From: Letharia columbiana
Lineage: Eukaryota > Ascomycota > Lecanoromycetes > Lecanorales > Parmeliaceae
Assembly: GCF_014066305.1 (NCBI RefSeq)
Contig: NW_023501059.1
Location: 1-64,000, forward strand
DNA length: 64,000 bases
Direction: 5' to 3'
The position numbers and the translations under genes are program-made. The stretch's first letter is position 1. Each line of letters begins with the position of its first letter. Under the pieces are notes generated by a model. It worked only from the letters and a program-made list of their open reading frames with translations, was not told where the DNA came from and ran no database searches. Positions 25,023 to 36,205 of this stretch are shown in pieces.

Positions 25023-27354
25023 TTTCTATTAAGTCTATTAATTAAATTAAAATTTATATCTTATTTTTATATAAATATCTAATCGCGTATTAAATAATAT
25101 CTTATTATTTAAGACTTTTAAATATAATCTAACTAAGAAAAGAATCTATTATATAAAAAATTATAAATCGCGATATATATTTTTATAGCGATAGAGAATT
25201 CTAATTATCTTTATAATTATTATTATTTAAAAATAATTATAATAGCGAAAAATACTTATATTCTTATTTTTAATCTAGAATTAGAATTATATAACTAGCT
25301 TATTAAGATTTTAAATTTAAATAATCTATACTTTTATAAAAGCGCTTAGATCGCTTAAATATATTAGTAATATTCTTATATATTAATTTAATATTAATAA
25401 ACTTAAAAGTCTTTTATATCTCTTCGCTTACTTTATTAAATATAAATCTATATCTTATTATATTATAATTCTTAGATTATTATCTAATCGATTCTAATAG
25501 TAATATTTATTCTTTTTTATTCTTAAATATCTATATTATATAATTTTTAAGAATTATATATTTTATTCTAATAAAAAATATATATAAAGAGAAAAGATAA
25601 TAAATTTTTTTAGATTTTATAATTAAAGATTTTTTATAAATAAGTTTAATATAAATAAAATTAATATATAAATAATAAGTCTATTTAAATATAGATTAGA
25701 ATATTAAAATTAAAATTAATATAGAAAAAAATTTACGTTAGTAAATATTATTTTAATAATTCTTTTTTAAGAAAATTTTTATAAGTTATATAAGACTTCT
25801 ACGTAATAAAAATAAATATTCTTTTAAGAGTTTATTATATCTTTAAAATTTTTTAAATATTTAATCTTCTTTCTAATAGATTTAATTATAATTTATTATA
25901 CTCGTTATTATAATAAGAAGATATCGATAAATATTTAATTCTTTTATATTTATATTTTATCTATTAACGTTATTTAAAAATTTATATTCTCTAAAAAAAA
26001 TTAAGAATTTTTGAATCGCTTAATCTTTTAATTAATAATATTTAATTATATATTAATAATTATATCTTTATTTTCTTCCTTTATATTAAATTATTTATCG
26101 CGCTCTATATTAATATTCTTAATAAAATCTAAAATTAAAATTATATCTAGCGAATCTAATTGTTTATAAAGTTTATTATCTTTGATATAATATATAAAAT
26201 ATTATATATAAATACTAGTTATAATATTAAAAAGATATTAAAATAATTATAATAATAATTAGAATTTATAATAAATATATTAATTATATATAATATATTC
26301 GATAATTCTCTCTTTTATTTTCTTCTTTTTTTTAAAAATAATTTTTTAATATTTTAAGAAAGTTAGAAGTTTTTTTTTAGCTATTTATTTCGCTATTATA
26401 TTTATATTATTTTATTTTTTTAAAATTACTTTTAATAATTTATATATATTTAAACTTATTAAATACTAACGCGATTTTACTATATTCTTATTTTTAAAAT
26501 ATTTATCTACTATTTTTTATATCTTACTATTACTTAAGCTTTTAGAATATTTTTATTTCTTTAAAGATAATATAATAAAGCGAATTAAAGTTATTATCTT
26601 TATTAATAATATTAATTTTTATAATATTAAGAAATAATAGAAAATATATAAATTTATTATTTAATTAAACTCTTATTTAAAATAGTTATAATAATAATTT
26701 TTATATAAAAAGCTTATTATAAGATATTAAAGAATATATTATAAAGAGTATATTAGTATTATAATAAAAATAATAAGAAAATTTAAATAGAATTATATTA
26801 TTATAAAAGATAATATAATTAAAAAAAGTATTAGAAAAAACTAGAATATAAGAAAATTTAAGAATGCGTTAATAAAAAAATAGGCTAATTTATTAACGCG
26901 TTTTCGCGTTTTTTTAAAATCTTATTTATAAAAAAATTTAATATTAATTTTTAATATTATAAAGCTAGATTTTAATTAAATTTTTTTAAATTTAATAATC
27001 TAATTAGAATAGTTAAGGATTATTATCGATAATAAACTTTTTTTAGCTTTTATATAATAATAAATATCTATTTTAAACTTCTAAAAATTTAGATTTAAGA
27101 ATTCTATAAGATAAATTTATCTTTTTTAAGATTTTATTTTATACTTTCGATTTTCTATACGCATTTTCTCTTTTAAAGAATTATTAGAAAGATAATTAGA
27201 ATATTAATTAAATCGCTTACTTTTAAAATATTATTTATTTTATACTTATATTTAAAAAGATATAGTAATAAATATAAATATTTTTAATTAAGAATTTTTA
27301 TTAATAAACTCTTAACTAGCTACTTAATTTCTTAATTTTAAAAAAATATTAAAT
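25023..27354. other. AT-rich RIPped DNA, no feature assigned
   Basis: Coding-like patches may exist on either strand, but stop density and AT content prevent assignment. A short inverted repeat around CGCGTTTTCGCG near 26890-26915 is the only local structure noticed. Confidence 0.35.
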
Positions 27355-27590
27355 TAGTTAAAAGGTTTTAAAAGTAATAAATTAGAAAGTTCTCGAAGTA
27401 GTTAATTAGAAAGTTCTAGAGATACTTAGCTAAAAAGTTTTTAAAGTAATTAATTAGAAAATTCTAGAGATATTTAATTAGAAAGTTTTAGAAGTAATTA
27501 GCTAGAAAGTTTTAGAGATAGTTAATTAGAAAGTTTTAGAAGTAATTAATTATAAAGTTTTAAAAATAATTAACTAATAGATTTAAAGAG
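27355..27590 (+). repeat. 24-bp tandem repeat, probably coding before RIP
   Basis: About nine or ten degenerate copies of a 24-bp unit like AATTAGAAAGTTCTAGAGAT+AGTT. The unit is a multiple of three. Read with TAA as former CAA, it gives an eight-residue repeat of the type QLESSRDS/QLESSRSN, continuing into an open frame on both sides. This suggests a low-complexity linker in an old protein. Confidence 0.55.
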
Positions 27591-28640
27591 TAATTCGCTA
27601 ATAAATTTAATTATATTAAAAAAAAAGAGATAGACTTTATTATAAAAGAAGCTTAAAATTAGAAATTTCTAATATATAATAAAAATAGTAATATTATAAC
27701 TTAATAATAAATTTTATAATAAATTTATATAAATTTATTAATTTTAATATATAAGTAATTAGTATAATTAGAAGAAGAAGAGATAACTCTTATAATTCTA
27801 ATTATTATAATAAAAAAAAATTTAAATATAATTTTCTCTTTTCTAATTATTATTATAATTATCTAACTTTTTAAATTAAATAAATTTATAAATATATTAA
27901 AAAGAATAAAGAGTTAATATATATATTCGATAACGATATATTTAGCGATAATAACGTAACTCTATTTTAAGATTAAACTATCTTTTAATCTCGAGATATT
28001 ATTTATAAAGATAGAAATTTTAATAATATATATAATAAAAATATTAAAATTATAATAGTTAAAGAACGTCTATCTACGCGTAAATTATTAAAAAAAAAAA
28101 AATATAATAAAAAACTTAGAAAGAGAAGATTTAATATATTTTTTACGGCGGCTATAATAGATAAAATAATATTTTAAATATTATTAATAATAAAAGTAGC
28201 TAGAAAGTTAAGTAATAAGACTTCTAGAAAATCTATTATAAGCGAGAAGAATACGAGTAAGAGAAAAAATATCGCTAGTTATATATTTAAAGTAAGAAAA
28301 TTATATAGATTTTATCTAGATAATAAATTTAGCTTTATATATATTTCTAATTATTTTTCTAATTATAATTTACTAGCTATCGTCTTTCGCGAAATTAAAT
28401 ATTTCTAGAAGTTAACTACGCTATTAATTTCGAAAGCTTTATTTTAAAGACTTATTTAAGAAATTTCGTTAGATATAATAGATAGAGTTAGAAATAATAT
28501 TAAATATCGTTAATAAAGTTCTATTATCGAGGCGATATAGAAGATAATAAAATCTTTTCTATCTAATAATTTTTCAAGTAAGACTTTTTATTATTCTTAT
28601 ATGAAATTCGCTAATAATAGAATATAGATATTTATTTATT
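27591..28640 (+). pseudogene. Unidentified coding relic after the 8-residue repeats
   Basis: One frame remains readable when TAA/TAG are taken as Gln, with basic runs (KERLSTRKLLKKKKYNKK near 28050-28110) and later AIVFREIKYFQKLTTLL near 28380-28430. The pattern is consistent with a RIP-inactivated transposon protein, possibly the N-terminal part of a hAT or pogo type. No diagnostic motif was found. I do not assign a family. Confidence 0.3.
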
Positions 28641-28963
28641 AGCAATTTATAATAAATACGTAATATTATAGATTAAGAATATATTACTTTTATATAAGCT
28701 TTTAAAATTATTTAATATTAAATTATATATAAATATAAAGATAGATTAAAAGCTTATAATTTAATTTAGATAGACTTTTAAATTATTATAAATAATAAAA
28801 TAAAAAACTTTATAATTAAATTATCGACTTTCTTAATTTATAATATAATTTTTAATTATTATATTACTTATAAGAGTATATTCTACTTTAAATTATAATT
28901 ATCTTTAAAATTAATATTATATAATAATATATTTAATTTATAATTTAAAAGATTTATATTATA

Positions 28964-29227
28964 TTAAAGAATTAATAATTTTTATTATTATAAAATTATT
29001 TATATTATAATTATAGTTTTAATATAAATATATATTATATTTTCTTATCTAATTATTAATAATTATATATTTTTATAGATTTTTATTATTATCTTAAAAA
29101 ATAAAAGATTTTATTAAAGTTTATATATATTTAATTATTATATTAATTCTCGACTTAGAATTCTAATTATCTTTATAATTAATATTATATAAAATTATTA
29201 ATTTATAATTCTAAAAATTATATTATA
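28964..29227 (+). repeat. AT satellite Q, unit left of H3
   Basis: 264 bp, homologous to 32059-32340 and 32341-32526. Landmarks are TATTATAAAATTATTTATATT, TTATTATTATCTTAAAAAATA and TAATTATCTTTATAATTAA. H3 sits exactly at a unit junction. Confidence 0.7.
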
Positions 29228-32058
29228 TAAGTAAAGGCCTATGAATTAAATTCATGGAGTTGAATTTTTCATTTTTCTAAGTTAAATGGAGTTGGATTTT
29301 TCTAAGTCAAATCGAATTTTAGCCCTAGCCCTAAGTCAAATCGAACTCTGATCGCTTGCTGTGCGTTTTTGACCTACTTCCACCACTATAAAATTGATTT
29401 AATCTATGTGGTATATAGGCATATATGTGCGGAGAGAGGCGCGCTAAGGCCTAATTAGGAAGTATATTAAGTGAAGGATTAATCCGTAATAATTGCCTAT
29501 AAAAAACAGAGAAAGGCTATGTCCTTATGGTAAGAAGTATCGAAATACCGGAAAGAAATGGAGACAACGTGCTAGTTAGTGGTGTGAATCCCATAATATC
29601 TCCTGCCGCAGTGAAATCTTTCGAATAATGAAATAGCTGTAGACATCGGACGGTTTCAATTCGTCCAAATATGCATCGTCCGATGTTCCTCCTGTAGAGG
29701 CCGTAGTGATGTACTATATTAATGCAGTGGGGATGACAGGCCAAGTTGCAGTGGTGTTCTCCGCTTGCTGAGTGATGATTTGATGTGGAACCGTGGAGAG
29801 TATATGACGTGGGATCTTGGAGAGCTGAGCCGTGTTCTTGACGATGGTGGCCTTGTTGCCGCTTGGTTTCTCCGCAGTGTTCTCCGCATTTGCCTGTTGT
29901 AGTTCCTTCTCTTGCTCCTCCTCTTGTAGAGTATCAGACTGAGTGGCTAGCTGAGTGGCTGACTGAGTGGATGACTAATATGACGTGGGATCTTGGAGAG
30001 CTGAGCCGTGTTCTTGACGATGGTGGCCTTGTTGCCGCTTGGTTTCTCCGCAGTGTTCTCCGCATTTGCCTATTGTAGTTCCTCCTCTTACTCCTCCTCT
30101 TGTAGAGTATTAGACTGAGTGGCTAGCTGAGTGGCTGACTGAGTGGATAACTGATATGACGTGGGATCTTGGAGAGCTGAGCCGTGTTCTTGACGATGGT
30201 GGCCTTGTTGCCGCTTGATTTCTCCGCAGTGTTCTCCGCATTTGCCTGTTGTAGTTCCTCCTCTTGCTTCTCCTCTTGTAGAGTATCAGACTGAGTGGCT
30301 AGCTGAGTGGCTGACTGAGTGGATAACTGATATGACGTGGGATCTTGGAGAGCTGAGCCGTGTTCTTGACGATGGTGGCCTTGTTGTCGCTTGGTTTCTC
30401 CGCAGTATTCTCCATAGTGTTCTCCGCAGTGTTCTCCGCATTGTTCTCCGCAGTGTTCTCCGCATTTGCCTGTTGTAGTTCCTCCTCTTACTCCTTAATG
30501 TAGTGGGGATGACAGGCTAAGTTGCAGTGGTGTTCTCCGCTTGCTGAGTGATGATTTGATGTGGAACCGTGGAGAGCATATAACGTGGGATCTTGGAGAG
30601 CTGAGCCGTGTTCTTGGTGCTGGGGGCCTTGTTGCCGCTTGGTTTCTCCGCAGTGTTCTCCGCATTTGCCTGTTGTAGTTCCTCCTCTTGCTCCTCAATG
30701 TAGTGGGGATGACAGGCCAAGTTGCAGTGGTGTTCTCCGCTTGCTGAGTGATGATTTGATGTGGAACGGCTAAGTTGCAGTGGTGTTCTCCGCTTGCTGA
30801 GTGATGATTTGATGTGGAACCGTGGAGAGCATATGACGTGGGATCTTGGAGAGCTGAGCCGTGTTCTTGACGATGGTGGCCTTGTTGCCGCTTGGTTTCT
30901 CCGTAGTGTTCTCCGCATTTGCCTGTTGTAGTTCCTCCTCTTACTCCTCAATGCAGTGGGGATGATAGGCCAAGTTACAGTGGTGTTCTCCGCTTGCTGA
31001 GTGATGATTTGATGTGGAATCGTGGAGAGCATATGACGTGGGATCTTGGAGAGCTGAGCCTGTTCTTGGTGCTGGGGGCCTTGTTGCCGCTTGGTTTCTC
31101 CGCAGTGTTCTCCGCATTTGCCTGTTGTAGTTCCTTCTCTTACTTCTTAATGTAGTGGGGATAATAGGTTAAGTTGTAGTGGTGTTCTCCGCTTGCTAAG
31201 TGATGATTTGATGTGGAACCGTGGAGAGCATATGACGTGGGATCTTGGAGAGCTGAGCCGTGTTCTTGGTGCTGGGGGCCTTGTTGCCGCTTGGTTTCTC
31301 CGCAGTGTTCTCCGTATTCGCCTGCTGTATTGACTTCTCTTGCACTGGCTGAGTGGATTGGTGTGAGATCGTGGAGAGTAGGCCTGTTGTGTCACTGCTG
31401 CTGATGACTGTCTCCGTAGTGTTCTCCGCATTCGCCTGTTGTAGATCCTCCTCTTGTTCAACTGAGTGCGAGGGTACCGACGCGTTTATGAGTAGTAGTA
31501 GGTAGCTGTTGGGCTCGCTTGCGGCCTCGATTGCCAGCAGTAGCGGATTCGCCGAGGGGTGGCCTGGGGGCGTCAGTAAGGGGCTCTAATTGGGCGAGGG
31601 GTACCGAAGACGATTGTGTTCATATTGGTGGAATTGGTAGAATTGGTAGAATTGGTAGAATTGATAGAATTGGTAGAATGGTGGAAGAATAACAAACAGG
31701 TGGAAGGATTATTATCCGATCCCGGACGCGTCTGGTGTGACTACCATGACTACCATATTTGAATATCCATTTAATCCACCAATAGTAGGCCAAACTTCAT
31801 TATTTTTACAGCGTTAGAAAGCGCATACCGAGTTCTACAATTTACGAAATTATGAAAAAACAGCATCCGTAGGGAGCTGGTTATTTCAGAGTGTAAAACT
31901 TCTACACACAAATTTTTGATGAGGGAGCTCGGGAGGGCTAGCGGGCTGACTTAGTCAGTCTAGCTAAAAGGCGTAATAACCCCGAATTGATGATTGGCTG
32001 CACATACAAATTCAAGGTTTTCAAGCTCAGCCCTACCTTATTCTTTTATATATACTGA
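29228..32058 (-). mobile_element. Helitron-like non-autonomous element H3 (least degraded)
   Basis: 2831 bp on the minus strand. The 5' end is TCAGTATATATAAAAG at 32058, the only copy keeping the TC dinucleotide. The 3' end is GGCCTTTACTTA at 29228, with a hairpin of 8-bp arms (29239-29257, one RIP mismatch) 11 nt inside. Host A and T flank it with no duplication; joining the flanks restores a satellite Q unit junction. The order is 5' block (31480-32058, with a 9-bp ATTGGTAGA microsatellite at about 31626-31680), satellite (29705-31480), 3' block. CA/TG are frequent, so RIP was light. No Rep-helicase gene. Confidence 0.85.
29705..31480. repeat. Modular satellite inside H3
   Basis: The longest satellite block of the window, with all three modules. 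It contains a 12-bp GCAGTGTTCTCC subrepeat expanded to about five copies at 30400-30465. Many overlapping ORFs on both strands (up to 171 codons) are repeat artefacts, because the 200-bp unit shifts frame. Confidence 0.85.
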
Positions 32059-32526
32059 TTAAAATTTAAAATAAATTATTATTATAAAATTATCTATATT
32101 ATAATAATAGTTTTAATATAAAAGTATATTTATTATACTTACTTATTTAATTAATAAATACTATATTTATATAATAGATTCTTATTATTATCTTAGAAAA
32201 TAAAAGATTTTAATTAAAATCTATTAGATATTTATTTATTATATTAATCTTAGATTTATATTCGATTTAGAATTCTAATTATCTTTATAATTAATACTAT
32301 ATAAAGTATTTAATTTATACTTTTAGAAAATTATATTATATTAAAAATTATATTCTATTAAATTATAAAAAGAATCTAATATTATAAAATTATAAGTATT
32401 ATAAATATAGTTTAAATATCTTATTTTCTTATTTAATTAATAAGTATTATATTTAATAATAGATTTCTATTATTATCTTAAAAAATAAAAGATTCTATTA
32501 AAATTTATAAGATATTATATTTTTTA
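32059..32526 (+). repeat. AT satellite Q, units right of H3
   Basis: One 282-bp unit (32059-32340) and a partial unit (32341-32526) interrupted by H4. Together with 28964-29227 they form a tandem array split by H3. Confidence 0.7.
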
Positions 32527-32993
32527 CGAGTAAAGATTTATAAATTAAATTTATAATTATTTTTTTAATTAGAGCTATCGAGTAAATAGATAAGCGATCT
32601 TTAATAAGCGAATTTTAATAAGCGAATTATCTAACTGTCGAGCGAACTTTAATAAGCGATATTTAAATTTCTTACGCTTTAATAATTATAAGACTAAATT
32701 TAAAGATTCTTTTTTTTCTAAAAGCACTTATTTTATTCTATAATTTGAAAAAAAAATCTTAAAATTTTAATAGAAAATAAAAAAGTTATTCTAAAATTAA
32801 ATAATATATATCTATTTTTTAATTAGAGCTATTCAACTATATTTTTTTTATAATTACGAATATTAATTTATTTATTTACGATAATTTAATTAATCTAATT
32901 AAAAAGCGTAATAACTTTTAATTTATAATTAGCTATATATATAAATTTAAAATTTTTAAACTTAATTCTATCTTATTCTATTATATATATTAA
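32527..32993 (-). mobile_element. Short, heavily RIPped Helitron-like derivative H4
   Basis: 467 bp. Left end GAGTAAAGATTTATAAATTA corresponds to the 3' end plus hairpin of H3/H5 (GTAAAGGCCCATGAATTA) after RIP. Right end ATTCTATTATATATATTAA corresponds to the 5' end. The satellite is absent. The host bases are again A and T on the element strand. This looks like an old internal-deletion derivative. Confidence 0.65.
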
Positions 32994-34079
32994 TAGAATT
33001 AATTATTAATTATTAATTAACTTATTAGCGTATAATTAAGCTCGCGAACTTTTCTTTAAATTTAAACTTAAATTCTTTTTTAAGTTTTTTATTATATCTA
33101 TTTTATTCTTCTTTATTTAAAATTTTTATAATTTTATAATATTAATTATTATCTCAAATTTTACGCGAGCGCTATAAATTAAGATAAGAATAATAAGCTT
33201 TTTATATACTACTTCTTTCCTTTTTTTTTTTTTTTTTTTTTATTATAATATTATAATAATTAGAAAAATAATTAGAAAGATATTTAAAAGTTATATCCTA
33301 TTTTTTTTTATAGAGTATCTTTTAAATATTATCGTTTATAAGTCTAGTAAATATATATACTATAAAACTAACGTAATAGTAATTTTATATAGCGAGAAGA
33401 TAAATAATAATAGAATTATAAATAATCTATTATTAAAAATTAAAAATAAGATTCTTTATTATTATAAAGTAAAATTAAATTTATAATTTTAATTATATAT
33501 ATAGAAGTAGACGATATAAATAATCTTTAGCGAATACTTCGTAATAATAATCTTTTAATTAAATTCTTCTTATTTTTATCGCTATTAAGATCTTATAATT
33601 ATTTAATTAATATTAAAAATTATAAGCGTAAAGTAATAAAAGAGCTCTTATAGAATTTTTATATTATTAAATTTTATTAATATACGATAATTTTTAAAGT
33701 ATATAACTTACTTAAAGCTTAATTACGAAAAATATATAATATTAATTTTAATATAATATTAACTACGAAAGATAAAGTTAAAAATATAAATAGATTTAAA
33801 AGTATAAATTTAAAAAAATAGAAAAAGATATTATAAGAGATTAAAGATATATATTTCTATAAATAATAAAATCGACTATATCGTAGTATTATTAGATATT
33901 AATATATATAATTTTTTAATTTAATACTCTAAAGGAAAAGTATATATCTATATTAGCTATATAATTAAGTCTAGATAATTAAAAATAAAAAAGTATTATT
34001 AATAACGATAAGAGTATAATCTTATAATAGAAAGATTTAATAGAGAAGAAAATATTAAATAATTCTATCTATCTTATAA
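32994..34079. other. AT-rich spacer between H4 and H5
   Basis: About 1.09 kb with no recognisable coding. It contains a pure T run of about two dozen bases near 33218-33240. Confidence 0.45.
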
Positions 34080-34764
34080 TTAGTATATATAAAAGAATAA
34101 GGTAGGGCTGAGCTTGAAAACCTTGAATTTGTATGTGCAGCCAATTATAAATTCGAGTTCTATACGCTTTTTAGTTAGACCGGCTAAGTCAGCCCGATAG
34201 CCCTCTCGAGCTCCCTTATTAAAAATTTGTATATAGAAGTTTTACACTTTGAAGTACTTAGCTTACGATATATATAGTTACTTTATAATTCCTTAAATTG
34301 TAGAGCTCGCTTTACGCTTTCTAACGCTGTAAAAATAATGAAGTTTAGTCTACTATTAGTGAATTAAATAGATATTTAAATATAATAGTTATAGTAGTTA
34401 TATTAGACGCGTCCGGGATCGAATAATAATCCTTTCACCTATTTGTTATTCTTCTACTATTCTATTAATTCTATTAATTCTATCAATTCCACTAATATAA
34501 ATATAATCGTCTTCGGTACCCCTCGCCTAATTAGAGCCCCTTACTAACGCCCTCAGGTTACCCCTCGATGAATTCGCTACTACTGGCAATCGAGGCCGCA
34601 AGTGAGCCTAACAGCTATCTACTACTACTCATAAACGCATTAAAAGACCCTCAAAAAGAGTTTAAACGAATATATCTTCCCCTATATACTCCTCTCAAGC
34701 TAGCGATAGGTGGGTTAAACTAATATTCAAATATTGTAATCACATCAAACGCGTCCGGACGTCA

Positions 34765-35710
34765 TATACTCTCCACGATTCCACATCAAATCATTACTCA
34801 GTAAGCGGAGAACACCACTATAACTTGGCCTATCATCCCCACTGCATTAAGGAGTAAGAGGAGGAACTACAACAGGCAAATGCGGAGAACACTGCGGAGA
34901 AACCAAGCGGCAATAAGGCCACCATCGTCAAGAACACGGCTCAGCTCTCCAAGATCCCACGTCATATCAGTCATCCACTCAGTCAGCCACTCAGCTAGCC
35001 ACTCAGTCTAATACTCTACAAGAGGTGGAGCAAGAGGAGGAACTACAACAGGCAAATGCGGAGAACACTGCGGAGAAACCAAGCGGCAACAAGGCCACCA
35101 TCGTCAAGAACACGGCTCAGCTCTCCAAGATCCCACGTTATATTATTCATCCACTCAGTCAGCCACTCAGCTAGCCACTCAGTCTGATACTCTACAAGAG
35201 GAGGAGCAAGAGGAGGAACTACAACAGGCAAATGCGGAGAACACTGCGGAGAAACCAAGCGGCAACAAGGCCCCCAGCACCAAGAACACAGCTCAGCTCT
35301 CTAAGATCCCACGTCATATGCTCTCCACGGTTCCACATCAAATCATCACTCAGCAAGCGGAGAACACCACTACAACTTGGCCTATCATCCCCACTACATT
35401 GATATGGTACATCACTACAATAACGTCATAAGAGGAGGATCTACTGCGACGATCATAGTCAATTAGGCCTCTACAGGAGGAACATCGCAAGAGAAGAAAC
35501 TATAACAGGCAAATGCGGAGAACACTGCGGAGAACACTACGGAGAACACTGCGGAGAACACTGCGGAGAACACTACGGAGAACACTGCGGAGAAACCAAG
35601 CGGCAACAAGGCCACCATCGTCAAGAACACGGCTCAGCTCTCCAAGATCCCACGTCAAATCATCACTCAGCAAGCGGAGAACACCACTGCAACTTGGCCT
35701 GTCATCCCCA
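34765..35710. repeat. Modular satellite inside H5
   Basis: Same modules as in H1-H3. A 12-bp unit GGAGAACACTGC is expanded to about seven copies at 35516-35596, producing the RTLR-type repeat ORF, which I do not consider a gene. Confidence 0.85.
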
Positions 35711-36131
35711 CTGCATTGATATGGTACATCACTACAATGACGTCACAAGAGGAGGATCTACTGCGACGATCACAGTCAATTGGGCCTCTGCAGGAGGGAC
35801 ATCGGACGATGCATATTTGGACGAATTGAAACCGTCCGATGTCTACAGCTATCTCATTATTCGAAAGATTTCACTACGGCAGGAGATATTGTGGGATTTA
35901 CACCACTAATTGGCACGTTGTCTCCATTTCTTTCCGGTATTTCGATACTTCTTGCCATAAGGATATGGCCTTTCTCTGTTCAATCCTCTACACTCGATAC
36001 ACATTCCTAATTAGGCCTTAGCGCGCCTCTCTCCGCACATATGTGCCTGTATATTATATAGATTAAATCAATTTTGTAGTGGTGGAAGTAGGTCAAAAAC
36101 GCACAGCAAGCGATTAGAGTTCGATTTGACT

Positions 36132-36147
36132 TAGGGCTAGGGCTAAA
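36132..36147 (+). repeat. Telomere-like motif near the 3' end of H5
   Basis: TTAGGGCTAGGGCTAA resembles the TTAGGG telomere repeat of filamentous fungi with two extra bases. The same motif occurs, in either orientation, near the 3' end of H1 (about 28-45), H2 (about 21136) and H3 (about 29325). Confidence 0.5.
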
Positions 36148-36175
36148 AGTCGATTTGACTTAGAAAAATCCAACT

Positions 36176-36194
36176 CCATGAATTTAATTCATGG
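36176..36194 (+). terminator. 3'-terminal hairpin of H5 (Helitron-type end)
   Basis: CCATGAATTTAATTCATGG forms an 8-bp stem with a 3-nt loop. It ends 11 nt before the element terminus CTTG. Helitrons of known type place a short hairpin about 10-12 nt before a CTRR end, where it acts as a transposition terminator. Confidence 0.75.
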
Positions 36195-36205
36195 GCCTTT
36201 ACTTG

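Larger units (their letters stand above)
34080..36205 (+). mobile_element. Helitron-like non-autonomous element H5
   Basis: 2126 bp. 5' end TTAGTATATATAAAAG, 3' end GGGCCTTTACTTG, host bases A (34079) and T (36206), no duplication. The 5' block (34080-34764) is moderately RIPped, while the satellite (34765-35710) and 3' block (to 36205) keep CA/TG. It lies in inverted orientation to H3, 2 kb away, so the two could pair over about 2 kb. It has the best-preserved terminal hairpin of the family. Confidence 0.82.

Noticed and set aside
30495..31461. ORFs of 67-171 codons in the satellite as a repeat protein
   Set aside because: The 200-bp unit changes frame at every repeat and ORFs occur on both strands. 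The apparent proteins are the same DNA read in different phases.
35694..35909. A 71-codon frame in the H5 3' block (GGTSDDAYLDELKPSDV) as a captured gene
   Set aside because: H1 keeps a similar frame with a 6-bp in-frame difference, but H3 has lost about 55 bp and breaks it, and alternative frames are open too. Not enough to claim a gene.
36132..36147. A true interstitial telomere
   Set aside because: Only two degenerate repeats with extra bases, found at the same place in each Helitron-like copy, so it belongs to the element.
1..36205. H1-H2 and H3-H5 as two giant transposons with 2-kb terminal inverted repeats
   Set aside because: Each arm has its own two ends and its own host context. 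H2 is flanked on both sides by one transposon arm, and H3 by one satellite array. An H1-H2 element would also cross the copia/LTR-B nest, which is fixed by a target duplication.
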